From NCBI GenBank assembly GCA_023432855.1, contig JAEZEZ010000067.1:1-64000 (forward strand): a DNA stretch of 64,000 nucleotides, written 5' to 3'. Shown here piece by piece: positions 41,568-50,392 of the stretch (the stretch's first letter is position 1; the number at the start of each line of letters is the position of its first letter). A model generated the notes under the pieces. That model was not told where the DNA came from. It did not search any database and was given only the letters and a program-made list of their open reading frames with translations. The translations under genes and the position numbers were made by a program. This DNA is from Pseudomonadota bacterium (lineage in GTDB: Bacteria > Pseudomonadota > Alphaproteobacteria > Caulobacterales > Caulobacteraceae).

Positions 41568-43727
41568 TCAGGGCGCTGCCTTCTCCAGCGCGCGAACGAC
41601 GGCGCCTTCGGTCAGGAGCTGCGGCAGCGCCTCGGGCGAGCCCCCACGCGCCGGATAGACGAGGTAGAGCGGCACGCCGGAGCGTCCGTGCTTGCCCAGT
41701 TCCTCGGCGATGGCGGCGTCGCGCCGCGTCCAGTCGGCGACCAGGTAGGCGGCGTTGAGGTCCGCGAAGGCCTCACGCGTGCGGCGTCCCCCGAGGGCGC
41801 CGTTCTCGTTGACCTTGCAGGTGACGCACCAGGCGGCCGTGAAGTTGACGAACACCGGACGGCCCTCGGCCTGAAGGGCGGCTACCCGCTCGGGCGACCA
41901 CGGCTCGGCCTCGAGGTCGCCGGGGCCGGCAGGTTGTCCCGCCGCTGCGGGCGGAGTGGCCGCCGCCATGCTGGTCATGGCCACAGCCAGCATCACGGCC
42001 AGTCCCGCGGCGGCGAGCGAGGCCAGTGCGCTGCGGCCGACGAACTGTGCCGCCTGGAAGCGTCCGAGCAGGTGGAAGGCGAGCGCCAGGGCAACGCCCG
42101 CGCCCAGCAGCAGGGCCAGGGCTTCGGGGGCGGTCTGCTGGGCGAAGACCCAGAGCAGCCACGCGGCGGCGCCATACATCGGGAAGGCCAGCAGCCGCTT
42201 GAGCCCATCCATCCACGGGCCCGGCTTCGGCAGCCGGCTGGCCAGCAGCGGCGAGAAGCTGAGCGCCAGGAAGGGCGCTGCGAACCCCAGGCCGAGCGCG
42301 ACGAAGACCAGGACCGCGTCGAGATTGGAGTGGGTAAGGCCAAAGGTCACCGCCTCGGTCATGAACGGCGCGAAGCACGGCGCCGCCACCACCACGGCCA
42401 GCGCGCCGGTGAGGAAGGCGCCGAGCGCGCCGGAGTAGCGGTTCAGCACCCCTGCCCCGGTCAGCGAGAGGCCGACGTGGAAGACGCCTGACAGGTTCAG
42501 GCCCACCGCCAGCATGACCAGCGCAAGGATCGCCGTGGTCCAGGGCGACTGCAGCTGAAAGCCCCAGCCGACCGCCTGCCCCGCCGCCTTGGCCGCCAGC
42601 AGCGCCAGCGCCAGCGCCAGGAAGGTCGTCAGCACGCCGGCGGTGAACGCCAGTCCGTCGCGGCGGGCTTCGGACGGGACGTGGGCGTGGCCGGCCAGCG
42701 CTGCGGCCTTCATGGCCAGCACCGGAAAGACGCAAGGCATGAGATTCAGGATGAGCCCGCCGAGGAAGGCGAAGACGATGGCGACGACGAGCCCGATGCC
42801 AGCTTCCGGACGGGCCGGAGCGGCGGCCGAGCCAGGCGCGGCTTCCGCCGTGGTCAGCACCGGCGCCGGGGTTGCGGGGCCGAGGCCCGATGCGGTCGGC
42901 GCCGCCTCGCCCGGCGCCGCCTCGATCTCCCAGGCGCCGCCCGCGGTCGCCAGTACGCCGCGAACGGGTCCGGCGAGCCCGGACGCCAGGCCCGTGCCCG
43001 TGTCCACGGTGATCGTCAGGCCTCGCGGCCCGCGCTCGATCTCCTGAAGGCCCGAATGCCGGATGGCGGCCGGGTCATAGGGAAAGAAGTAGGCGCCGTT
43101 GAAATCCCCGCCCACCAGGGGGCCGCCCCAGGCGGAGAGCCTGAGCCGCCCGCTGTCGAGCCGGGCGGCGGCCTGGATGTCGGCGTTGGGCCGGGGCGCA
43201 AGCGCAAGCGCGCGCGCTATCGCGGCGCCGTGGCGGGGGTCTGGCCTGACGGCTTCGCCCACCAGCACATCGACCGACAGTTCGGCCGTTTCGGGGACGC
43301 AGATGTCCTTGCAGACCAGCGCCGTGACCGTGGCGGCCAGTCTCGCCGCCTGCCCCGGGCGGGCGTCGGCCGGAACCTGGACCGGGATAGGGAGATAGAC
43401 CTCGTTCTCCCAGCCATAGGTCATCAGGTGCTTTTCGGGCATTCGCCCGGGCAGCGGCCAGACCACCTCGCCGGTCCGCCAGCCGTCGGGCAGCCGCCAG
43501 GCGAATTCGGCCGGCAGGCCGGCGTCGCCGGCGTTGCGCCAGTAGGTATGCCAGCCGGGCGCCATGCGCGCGCGCAGGGCCACATGGGTGGTCGAACCGG
43601 GCGCGGCCTCTGCGGCCATCGGGACCAGTTCGAGCTCCACCCGCTCGGAACGGAAGACTTCCGCCCGCAAGGGACCGGCGGCCAGGGCCCAGGCGGCGGC
43701 CAGCAACAGGACTAGACGAACGATCAC
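41568..43727 (-). CDS. DsbD/ScsB-like protein-disulfide reductase
   Basis: A 719-residue membrane thiol-disulfide relay. Domains in order: signal peptide, a periplasmic DsbD-alpha/ScsB-type domain with the cysteine pair in VCKDICVPE, eight-helix transmembrane domain (DsbD-beta) with single cysteines in LNLMPCVFPVLA and AAPCFAPFMTEA, and a C-terminal thioredoxin-like domain with WCVTC (C634, C637). Electrons pass from cytosolic thioredoxin to periplasmic partners. The GTG at 43727 (GAGGTGG upstream) gives a good signal peptide. Confidence 0.9.
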   Translation of the reverse strand: MIVRLVLLLAAAWALAAGPLRAEVFRSERVELELVPMAAEAAPGSTTHVALRARMAPGWHTYWRNAGDAGLPAEFAWRLPDGWRTGEVVWPLPGRMPEKHLMTYGWENEVYLPIPVQVPADARPGQAARLAATVTALVCKDICVPETAELSVDVLVGEAVRPDPRHGAAIARALALAPRPNADIQAAARLDSGRLRLSAWGGPLVGGDFNGAYFFPYDPAAIRHSGLQEIERGPRGLTITVDTGTGLASGLAGPVRGVLATAGGAWEIEAAPGEAAPTASGLGPATPAPVLTTAEAAPGSAAAPARPEAGIGLVVAIVFAFLGGLILNLMPCVFPVLAMKAAALAGHAHVPSEARRDGLAFTAGVLTTFLALALALLAAKAAGQAVGWGFQLQSPWTTAILALVMLAVGLNLSGVFHVGLSLTGAGVLNRYSGALGAFLTGALAVVVAAPCFAPFMTEAVTFGLTHSNLDAVLVFVALGLGFAAPFLALSFSPLLASRLPKPGPWMDGLKRLLAFPMYGAAAWLLWVFAQQTAPEALALLLGAGVALALAFHLLGRFQAAQFVGRSALASLAAAGLAVMLAVAMTSMAAATPPAAAGQPAGPGDLEAEPWSPERVAALQAEGRPVFVNFTAAWCVTCKVNENGALGGRRTREAFADLNAAYLVADWTRRDAAIAEELGKHGRSGVPLYLVYPARGGSPEALPQLLTEGAVVRALEKAAP

Positions 43728-43840
43728 GCCCACCTCGGTTGATCCGACCCCTGTCCTATAGGGCCCCCGCGCCGGAACGGAAACGCCCTCGACAGCGGCG
43801 AAGCAGTCGCCATCATGGCCTTCGCACAAGGGAGGCGGGG

Positions 43841-44239
43841 ATGGCGGGCGGATTCGACGATCTGGTCGTGGGCGAAGTGGCGCAACTGGGCACGGTCGTG
43901 CTGGACCGGCGCGCGGTGGAAAGCTTCTGCCGCCTTTTCGCCCCCGGCTGGAACCCCGACGACGGGGCCCCGGACGCCATGGTGTTCGCCATCTGGTCAA
44001 GGCTGGAGATGGACGCGGGCAAGCGCGTCCCGTCGGGGAAGCGGCTTGCCGTCGACGCGCTGCGCTGGGTCCGCAACCCGCCCGTGGGCGAGACCTTGCG
44101 CGCGCGCATGACCGTGATGGGGCTCGATCCCGTCGGCGAGTCCAAGGGCGTGGTCATCGCTCAGCATGACCTGCTCGATGAAGCGGGCCGGCTGGTCTTC
44201 TCCTGCCTGACCCGCTCGGTGGTCGGGCGGGCGACCTGA
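43841..44239 (+). CDS. MaoC-like hot-dog protein
   Basis: A 132-residue protein with the hot-dog fold of MaoC-type dehydratases and acyl-CoA-binding proteins: FDDLVVGEVAQLGTVVLDRR, SFCRLFAPGWNPDD, then RWVRNPPVGETLRARMTVMG and an antiparallel end. The catalytic Asp/His pair of R-hydratases (F...D..H) is not obvious, so activity is uncertain. GGGAGG precedes the ATG at 43841. A terminator on the opposite strand follows. Function unknown. Confidence 0.68.
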   Translation: MAGGFDDLVVGEVAQLGTVVLDRRAVESFCRLFAPGWNPDDGAPDAMVFAIWSRLEMDAGKRVPSGKRLAVDALRWVRNPPVGETLRARMTVMGLDPVGESKGVVIAQHDLLDEAGRLVFSCLTRSVVGRAT

Positions 44240-44247
44240 CGGAAACG

Positions 44248-44276
44248 AAAAAGGCCCGGCTCGCGAGAGCCGGGCC
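44248..44276 (-). terminator. Intrinsic terminator of sapC
   Basis: Perfect 10-bp stem GGCCCGGCTC/GAGCCGGGCC with a 4-nt loop, followed by TTTTT on the minus strand, 25 bp after the sapC stop. It may also end the convergent plus-strand transcript weakly. Confidence 0.9.
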
Positions 44277-44301
44277 TTCCCGTGTCGGTATCGACGAACC
44301 G

Positions 44302-45099
44302 TCAAGCGTTGGCGGCGGCCGGACGGTTGGCCGCGGTCTTCTCGATCGCCATCGCCACCAGACGGTCCCAGCCCAGCAGCGAGGTCATGTGCGCGTAGAT
44401 CTGGGCCAGGGCCCCGTTGTCGCGCAGCTCGATGAACTTGTCGGCCGGCAGAGCCTTCAGCTTGGCGTCGCTGACGCCGTAGTAGTCGGCGAGCTTCTGC
44501 GGCGCGCCCGGGGTGCCGTCCGGGTTCGGCGGCGTGAACTGGGCTTCCTTGATCTCGAGCAGGTCGAGGTCCTTCAGCAGCTGCACGAAGGATTCCGTGC
44601 GGCGGCGCTCGGTCTCGAACTCGTTGCAGAACTGCATGGCGTTCTGGGTGTACTGCGAGGGCTTGCCGTCCTCGAAGAACGGGATCTGCGGCGTCTCGGA
44701 GACGAACGGCGCGTTGCGGTCGACGCAGAGCACGAAGCGTTCGCCCTTCTCGTCGCCGGCGAAGACGAAGGGATAGCGGCGGATGAAGGCCGGGATGTAG
44801 ACCTCCGGGCGGAACATGCCGTCCGAAGACACGAACAGGTTCTCGCCGTCGCGCAGGCCCATGACGGCCAGCGGCATGCGGGACTCGCCCACGAACACGA
44901 TCGGATAGGACAGCGACGCGGCCGCGAACTCGGTGACCGTCAGCGGCACCACGTGCGACTTGGCGACGAAGCCGAACGGCCGGTCGGTCATGTTGACGCC
45001 GAGCGACCCGTGGACCTTCGGGTCCAGCGGCTCGGGCTTGCTGTAGAACATCACGTTGCCGGAGATCTCTCCTCCGGCCGTCGTCTGCGATTGCGCCAT
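44302..45099 (-). CDS. SapC family protein
   Basis: A 265-residue SapC-type protein (Pfam SapC): PFGFVAKSHVVPLTVTEFAA, SYPIVFVGESRMPLAVMGLR, IPAFIRRYPFVFAGDEKGER, LCVDRNAPFVSE and FCNEFETERRRTESFVQLLK are the family's conserved blocks. No signal peptide. The name comes from Campylobacter S-layer genes but in alphaproteobacteria SapC genes usually sit near TonB receptors and are of uncertain function, often linked with glycan uptake. The ZnuD-like receptor gene ends 104 bp upstream on the same strand. Confidence 0.88.
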   Translation of the reverse strand: MAQSQTTAGGEISGNVMFYSKPEPLDPKVHGSLGVNMTDRPFGFVAKSHVVPLTVTEFAAASLSYPIVFVGESRMPLAVMGLRDGENLFVSSDGMFRPEVYIPAFIRRYPFVFAGDEKGERFVLCVDRNAPFVSETPQIPFFEDGKPSQYTQNAMQFCNEFETERRRTESFVQLLKDLDLLEIKEAQFTPPNPDGTPGAPQKLADYYGVSDAKLKALPADKFIELRDNGALAQIYAHMTSLLGWDRLVAMAIEKTAANRPAAANA

Positions 45100-45203
45100 G
45101 TAAGGAAACGCCCTGGTGGGATGCTGAAAAAGGCCGCGGGGTGTCTAGCCCATGCGCGCGCGCTCGGCAACGAACGTCGCTCCACGGGTGCGCAATGGTC
45201 GCG

Positions 45204-47258
45204 TCAGAAGCGGTATCCGATCCCCACCCGCACGCCGCGTCCCGGCATCGGGGCGATGTCCTTGAGGAAAGAGGCGTGCTCCCGGGCTTCCTCGTCCGTC
45301 AGGTTGCGACCCTCGGCGAAGAAGATCACGCCGCGATCTTCGAAGGGCCGGAACGAGGCGGACAGGTTGACCAGGGTGTAGCCGTCGGTGGGCAGTTCGT
45401 AGGTCGTGATCCGGTCCTGCTCGCCGACGCGGCGCACCTCCAGCTTGCCGCCCCAGCGGGGAGATTCGTAGACCAGACGGCCGGTCACGGACCACGGCGG
45501 GATGCGCGCCGGCGGGCCGATGTCGGTGTCGCCGCGAACGTAGTCGACCGCCGCCTCCAGCGAAAGCGACCGCTCGCCCTGTTCCCAGAATCGATAGCTG
45601 GCTTCCGCCTCGAACCCGTAGAAGTCCGCGTCGGTCTGGACGTACTCGAAGATCTCCAGCTCCGAGTCCGGATCGATCACGCCGGTCGGCTGCACATCGA
45701 TGAAGCCGTCGTAGCGGGCGGCGAAGAGATGGAGGTCCGCGGTCCAGCGGCCGCGATGGTAGTGCGCCGCCGCCTCGATCGAGGTGGCCACTTCGGACTC
45801 GAAGGTCGGGTCGCCCACTTCGTAGGCGCGGGTGGCTACGTGCGGCCCGTCGGCGAAGAGCTCGACTTCGGTCGGCGCGCGCTCATTGCGGGCGACGCTG
45901 AGCCCGAAGTAGAGGCCCCGTCGCGGACGGAAGAAGACGCCGGCCGAGCCGGAGACATTGGTGAAGTCGCGGGCTCCGACCAGACTGTCGAGCTCGCGCT
46001 GGTCCACCCGCAGCCCGGCTTCGAAGCCAAGGGGTCCCCGGTCAAGGCGCTGCAGGGTGTAGACGCCAACTTCCGAAATGGTCGTGGCCGGAATGTAGGC
46101 CTCGTCGCCGCGGGCGTCGAAATCGCGGTCGAGGGCCTGGAAGCCCACAGCACCGTTCCATCCGTCCCGCTCCTTCTGCACGAGATCGGCGCGCGCCTCC
46201 CAGCCCTGCGACGTGAAGACCGTGCCCGTCTCGCCGTCCTCGAGTTCACTGTGGGTGTAGTCGGCGTAGCCGCCGGAGAACCGGAGCGTCTCGAAGGGGC
46301 CGAGGCCGATCCGGGCTTCGCCGCGCAGGTCGTATCTGGTCTGACGCAGGTCGATCATCACGCCCTCTTCGACGGCTCCCCTGTGGTCGTGATCGTCGTG
46401 GTCGTCCTCGTGTTCGTCTTCCTCGTGCTCGTGGGCATGCCCTGGCACGCCGTAGAGGCTCTCGGTGCGTCGGACGGAGACGCCGACGAAGCCGAAGTCG
46501 CCGACCCAGGACACCCCTCCGCCGACCTCGTTCAGGTCCATGCCCGTGCCGTCCACTTGGCGTTCCGCGCCGGGCTCCTCGCCCTCCTCCCGCAGCAGTC
46601 GGCGGGACTCCGGATAGACGGGGGTCTCGTAATCGTCGCTGTGTCGGTCGGAAGCCTGCACCGTAAACACGAGCGGACCGTTGCCGAAGGTCAGGGCGCC
46701 CGCCGCCGCGCGGAAGCCGTCCACGCTTCCCGCCTGGATGCTGAGACGCCCGTCCACCCCGTCGGCGGGAACTTCCTCGGGCACGCGATCATCCATGACG
46801 TTGACCACGCCGCCGATGGCCGAGCCGCCGTAGGCCAGGGTCGCCGGGCCGCGGATGATCTCGATGCGACTTGCGCCGGTAGGGTCAGCCGCGACCTGGT
46901 GGTCCGGCGAAACCTGGCTCGCGTCGATTGCGCCCAAGCCATTGACCAGCACCTGGACGCGCGGGCCGGCAAGGCCGCGGATCACGGGCCGCGAGGCCCC
47001 CGGGGCGAAGCTCGAGGAACGTACGCCCGGCATTCCCGCGACCAGATCGCCCAGCGTCGCCGGCGGCGAGAGCAGGAGTTCCTCCTCGTCCACCACGTCG
47101 ACGTTGGCGGTGAGCGCCTGCTCGGTGACGCTGAACGGGGCGGCCGTTACGACGACCTCGTCGACCTCCACCGGCTCTTCGGGGGAGGTCTGGGCGAAGG
47201 CCGTCGACGCGAGCAACAGGGGGCCGACGGCGGCCGAAAGGGCGATACGGCGCTTCAT
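45204..47258 (-). CDS. TonB-dependent receptor, ZnuD-like (zinc uptake)
   Basis: A 684-residue outer-membrane receptor. Signal peptide to about residue 22, then plug domain (EEPVEVDEVVVTAAP and VIRGLAGPRVQVLVNGLGAI, RIEIIRGPATLAYGGSAIGG) and a 22-strand barrel ending in GVRVGIGYRF. A His/Asp/Glu-rich loop HAHEHEEDEHEDDHDDHDH (about residues 273-291) resembles the metal-trapping loop of Neisseria ZnuD. The ATG at 47258 is chosen because the only earlier frame overlaps the Zur box. The divergent zur gene and the Zur box between them make zinc the likely substrate. Confidence 0.88.
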   Translation of the reverse strand: MKRRIALSAAVGPLLLASTAFAQTSPEEPVEVDEVVVTAAPFSVTEQALTANVDVVDEEELLLSPPATLGDLVAGMPGVRSSSFAPGASRPVIRGLAGPRVQVLVNGLGAIDASQVSPDHQVAADPTGASRIEIIRGPATLAYGGSAIGGVVNVMDDRVPEEVPADGVDGRLSIQAGSVDGFRAAAGALTFGNGPLVFTVQASDRHSDDYETPVYPESRRLLREEGEEPGAERQVDGTGMDLNEVGGGVSWVGDFGFVGVSVRRTESLYGVPGHAHEHEEDEHEDDHDDHDHRGAVEEGVMIDLRQTRYDLRGEARIGLGPFETLRFSGGYADYTHSELEDGETGTVFTSQGWEARADLVQKERDGWNGAVGFQALDRDFDARGDEAYIPATTISEVGVYTLQRLDRGPLGFEAGLRVDQRELDSLVGARDFTNVSGSAGVFFRPRRGLYFGLSVARNERAPTEVELFADGPHVATRAYEVGDPTFESEVATSIEAAAHYHRGRWTADLHLFAARYDGFIDVQPTGVIDPDSELEIFEYVQTDADFYGFEAEASYRFWEQGERSLSLEAAVDYVRGDTDIGPPARIPPWSVTGRLVYESPRWGGKLEVRRVGEQDRITTYELPTDGYTLVNLSASFRPFEDRGVIFFAEGRNLTDEEAREHASFLKDIAPMPGRGVRVGIGYRF

Positions 47259-47266
47259 GGCGAGAG

Positions 47267-47281
47267 TGTTATGAAATAACA
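47267..47281. promoter_or_regulatory. Zur box between the receptor gene and zur
   Basis: Perfect palindrome TGTTAT-GAA-ATAACA (6-bp arms, 3-nt centre), in the style of Zur boxes of Gram-negative bacteria. It overlaps the receptor promoter's -10 element and lies 8 bp upstream of its ATG. Confidence 0.8.
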
Positions 47282-47295
47282 TTACACCTCGTCAA
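47268..47295 (-). promoter_or_regulatory. Promoter of the ZnuD-like receptor, overlapping the Zur box
   Basis: On the minus strand, TTGACG (47290-47295, the Caulobacter -35 consensus) is followed after 16 nt by CATAAC (47268-47273). The -10 ends 9 nt before the ATG, so the transcript would start within a few bases of the start codon and no Shine-Dalgarno site would be present. Repression by bound Zur would block RNA polymerase directly. Confidence 0.55.
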
Positions 47296-47335
47296 GGGCG
47301 TTGCCCCCCTGGGGCCCCCGCATTACGTAAAGCTG

Positions 47336-47821
47336 ATGAGCGACGCGTGCGGACATCAGCATTCCGGCGGCCTTGGCCTTTCTGGTCAGGCGCTGGATCG
47401 CGCCCTCGTCGAAGCCGAGGCGCGCTGCGGCGGTGACGGCCAGCGCCTGACGACGCCGCGCCGGCGCGTACTTGAACTCCTCCTGTCGGCGCCGGGCCCG
47501 GTGAAAGCCTACGACCTGATCGGGGCTTTCGGGGCCCAGGGCGAGGCGGCGAAACCGCCGACCGTTTACCGGGCGCTGGAGTTCCTGGAACGCCAGGGCT
47601 TCGCTCACCGGATCGAGAGCCTGAACGCCTACGTCGCCTGCCGGTTGGGAGAGACAGCGCACGCCGCCGCCTTCCTCATCTGCGACTGTTGCGGCGCGAC
47701 GCGGGAGATCGAGCCGGCTGGGTCAGGCGAGTTCCTCGCCTCCGCCGAGGTGGCCGGCTACGCCGTACAGACCCTGCATATCGAAGCCCGCGGGCGCTGC
47801 CAGGCCTGCAGGGCCAACTGA
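47336..47821 (+). CDS. zur: Zur-type Fur family zinc-responsive repressor
   Basis: A 161-residue Fur-family regulator. Winged HTH: RLTTPRRRVLELLLSAPGPV, KPPTVYRALEFLERQGFAHR. Dimerisation domain with the structural zinc site made by CDCC (near residue 121) and CQAC (near the C-terminus), and HAAAFLICDCCGATREIE carrying the sensing histidine. The N-terminal CGHQH cluster is typical of Zur rather than Fur. The ATG at 47336 lacks an obvious Shine-Dalgarno. Divergent from the receptor, with the Zur box between them. Confidence 0.88.
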   Translation: MSDACGHQHSGGLGLSGQALDRALVEAEARCGGDGQRLTTPRRRVLELLLSAPGPVKAYDLIGAFGAQGEAAKPPTVYRALEFLERQGFAHRIESLNAYVACRLGETAHAAAFLICDCCGATREIEPAGSGEFLASAEVAGYAVQTLHIEARGRCQACRAN

Positions 47822-47906
47822 GCCCTCTCGCCGAGCCTGACCTTGCGTGATCTGGACCGCGGAACCGACGGCGCCTAGATCGTCGGGGTCAGCCGGAGCC
47901 TGCCCC

Positions 47907-48815
47907 ATGGAAGCCGCTCAGCCCCACCCGCCGCGCCGGCGCATGATCGCCCTGCCGGACGGCGAGATGGCCGTGCTGGACTTCGGAGACAGCGCCCGGC
48001 CGGTCGACCTGGTGTTCATCCACGCCAACGGGTTCAACGCCAACACCTACCGCGCCATCCTCGAACCGCTGTCGGCCGGCCTGCGCATCATCGCGCCGGA
48101 CCTGCGCGGCCACGGCCGCTCCACCCTGCCCGCCGATCCCCGCGGGCGGCGTTCCTGGGGCGACCACCGCGACGACATCCTCGCCCTGCTCGATGCCCTC
48201 GACGGGCCCCGGGCCAGGCTCGCCGGTCACTCCATGGGCGGAACCGTCGCCCTGCTGGCCGCCGCCGCAGCGCCCGCACGGGTGGCGGACCTGGTGTTGC
48301 TGGACCCGGTGATGTGGGGGCCGTTGGGTGTGATCCTGGCGCACCTGCCCTGGTCCCAGTCCATGGCGGCCCGGCGCGCGCCGATTGCGATAAAGGCCGC
48401 ACGCCGCCGCGCCCGCTTCGACAGCCGCGAGGACGCACTGAAGGCGTACCTGGGCCGCGGAGCCTTCCGCAGCTGGCCTGACGCCATGGTTGCCGACTAT
48501 GTACAGGATGGCTTTCGCGACCTGCCTGAAGGCGGTGTGGAGCTGACCTGCCCCCCGGAGTGGGAAGCGTCCAACTACACGACCCATGCCCACGACCCCT
48601 ACGCGGCCCTGCGCCGCTTCGGCGGTCCGGTGCGCATCCTCAAGGCTCAGGAAGGCTCGACCTGCCGCGTGGGCGAGCCGGCCTCCTTCCAGCGCCGGTA
48701 TCCAGCCGTAACGGTCGAGGAGGTCGAGGGCGGCCACTTCTTCCCGATGGAGCAGCCGCAGCGGGTGCGCGATGCGCTGGCGGCTGGACCTGTCAGAGCC
48801 AGCCGCGCCGCTTGA
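47907..48815 (+). CDS. Alpha/beta hydrolase
   Basis: A 302-residue cytosolic alpha/beta hydrolase. The HG-type oxyanion phrase is FIHANGFNANTYRAIL, nucleophile elbow GHSMGGTVALLAA (Ser in GHSMG), Asp in LLDPVMWG region and the C-terminal His in VEGGHFFPMEQP. The ATG at 47907 (GGAG upstream) starts the conserved region; a longer in-frame leader is not conserved-looking. Substrate unknown. Its 3' end overlaps the convergent CorA gene by 23 bp. Confidence 0.88.
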   Translation: MEAAQPHPPRRRMIALPDGEMAVLDFGDSARPVDLVFIHANGFNANTYRAILEPLSAGLRIIAPDLRGHGRSTLPADPRGRRSWGDHRDDILALLDALDGPRARLAGHSMGGTVALLAAAAAPARVADLVLLDPVMWGPLGVILAHLPWSQSMAARRAPIAIKAARRRARFDSREDALKAYLGRGAFRSWPDAMVADYVQDGFRDLPEGGVELTCPPEWEASNYTTHAHDPYAALRRFGGPVRILKAQEGSTCRVGEPASFQRRYPAVTVEEVEGGHFFPMEQPQRVRDALAAGPVRASRAA

Positions 48816-49755
48816 AGTAGTAGAGCGGCAGGGCGGCCGATGCGGCCATGAGGAAGAGCGCCAGAGGGTAGCCGCCGGCCCAGGCCAGTTCCGGCATCTT
48901 CTGGAAGTTCATGCCGTAGACCGCCCCGATCAGGGTCGGGGGCAGGAACACGGCGGTGAAGACAGAGATTATCTTGATGATCGAGTTCTGCTCGATGTTG
49001 ATCAGGCCGAGCGCCGCATCGAGCAGGAAGGTGATGTTGCCCGACAGGTAGCTGGAGTGATCCATCAGGGACTGGATGTCCCGCTGCAGCGACTCCAGGT
49101 GCTCCCCGGCGGTCGGGTTGTCGGTCAGGGGCTCGGCGAAAGCCGCGAAGCCGACCAGGCGCGAAAGGCTGACCAGGCTGTCGCGCACGCGGCTGTTGGC
49201 GGTCTGGTTGCGGCCGAGATCCGTGAGTATGGGCTGGAACTTCGGGTGCTCCTGGGCGGCGAAGATCCGTTCGGAGATCGCCTCGACCCGCGCGGAAGTC
49301 AGCTCGAGATTGTCGGCCGTGCGATCGACGATCGCCTCCAGCAGGTTGACGAAGGTCAGAGCCGCCGTCGCGCAAAGCTCCGGCTGGCGCTCCAGCTGCG
49401 CCTCGAAGAGTTCGAACGACTTCGGCTTGAAGTAGCGGATGGTGACCAGCCGCCGGTCGGTGAGCACGAAGGTCATCGGGTCTGCGGCGGGCGTCTGTTC
49501 GGCGCCGGAGTGAAGCAGGATGGCGGTCATCACCGTTGCGCCGTCTTCCTGGTAGAGCCGGCTGGAGGCCTCGATCTCGGCCATCTCCTCGCGGGTCGGC
49601 AGGGGCACGCCGAGCGCCGCCTCGACCTTCAGCTCTTCCGCGCGTGTCGGATTGACCAGATCGATCCAGACCACGGTGCTGGACAGCTTCCAACCCTTGG
49701 CCGAGATGTCCGGGACATCGAATTCGGGCTGGCCGGCGCGAAGGAGTCTGATCAC
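48793..49755 (-). CDS. corA: CorA family magnesium/cobalt transporter
   Basis: A 320-residue divalent-cation channel-type transporter. Large N-terminal cytoplasmic domain, long coiled stalk helix, then two C-terminal membrane helices with the signature GMN (YGMNFQKMPEL) between them. TM1 is IIKIISVFTAVFLPPTLIGA, TM2 PLALFLMAASAALPLYYF. Pentameric in known structures. C-terminal residues KRRGWL overlap the hydrolase gene end. Mg2+ is the usual ion; Co2+ or Ni2+ are possible. Confidence 0.95.
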   Translation of the reverse strand: MIRLLRAGQPEFDVPDISAKGWKLSSTVVWIDLVNPTRAEELKVEAALGVPLPTREEMAEIEASSRLYQEDGATVMTAILLHSGAEQTPAADPMTFVLTDRRLVTIRYFKPKSFELFEAQLERQPELCATAALTFVNLLEAIVDRTADNLELTSARVEAISERIFAAQEHPKFQPILTDLGRNQTANSRVRDSLVSLSRLVGFAAFAEPLTDNPTAGEHLESLQRDIQSLMDHSSYLSGNITFLLDAALGLINIEQNSIIKIISVFTAVFLPPTLIGAVYGMNFQKMPELAWAGGYPLALFLMAASAALPLYYFKRRGWL

Positions 49756-49812
49756 TGGCGCCGCCCCCGGTCTCGCTGGACGGTCGTCAGGCGGCGGCCG
49801 TCACGGCTTGTG

Positions 49813-50328
49813 TCAGTTCTGTCCGGTCGCGCCGGAGCCGCCGGAGGCGGCGATGCGCGCCGCGGCGTCCTGGGCCGCCTGGTAGATGAATCCGTAGGTC
49901 GGGTAGCTGGTGACACCGAGATTACCGCTCGGCCCATGCCAGACCTTCACCTGGCTCCAGTCGCCGCGGGGGGAGACGTCCACGAGGGTGACGTCTTCTT
50001 CCACCTTGCCGCGGCTGCCGCCCCAGTTGGCATGGGTGATCTGGACGATCCGATCGGTAAGCACCTGGCTGATCACCGCCACGTGGCCCCGGGTCATGCG
50101 CCCGGTAGGCTTGAACACCAGCACCGCGCCGGTCTGGGGGGTGAAGCCCTTGGCATACTTGCCGGACGCCTTTTCCCACCAGGTCCAGGCGTCACCGAAG
50201 ATCTGAATCCCGGAGAACATCCGGGCGAACGTCACGCACTGCCAGTAGGTATCGGCCTTCGCCGTTCCGCCCACGTTGAAAAAGACGAGAGACGCCGCAA
50301 CCGCGGCGGCCGCCAGCCGTTTCATCAT
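49813..50328 (-). CDS. CHAP domain secreted amidase-like protein
   Basis: A 171-residue protein with signal peptide (to about residue 25, GGTAKA) and a CHAP domain: nucleophile C31 in YWQCVTFARMFSG, His82 in MTRGHVAVISQ and the asparagine-containing phrase THANWGGS. CHAP enzymes cut peptidoglycan amide bonds; a lone small CHAP protein in Caulobacterales usually lies near cell-wall genes. It ends with a Gly/Ser/Ala tail. It is upstream of corA on the same strand (57-bp gap). Confidence 0.88.
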   Translation of the reverse strand: MMKRLAAAAVAASLVFFNVGGTAKADTYWQCVTFARMFSGIQIFGDAWTWWEKASGKYAKGFTPQTGAVLVFKPTGRMTRGHVAVISQVLTDRIVQITHANWGGSRGKVEEDVTLVDVSPRGDWSQVKVWHGPSGNLGVTSYPTYGFIYQAAQDAAARIAASGGSGATGQN

Positions 50329-50392
50329 GAGATAGCACTCCGCCCTCGAACCGGAGCGAGTAAACCTGCCCGAAAAGGGTTGAGCAACCCTT

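Noticed and set aside
45141..47279. 712-codon frame antisense to the TonB receptor
   Set aside because: It is a complement shadow of the receptor, whose plug and barrel motifs are clear.
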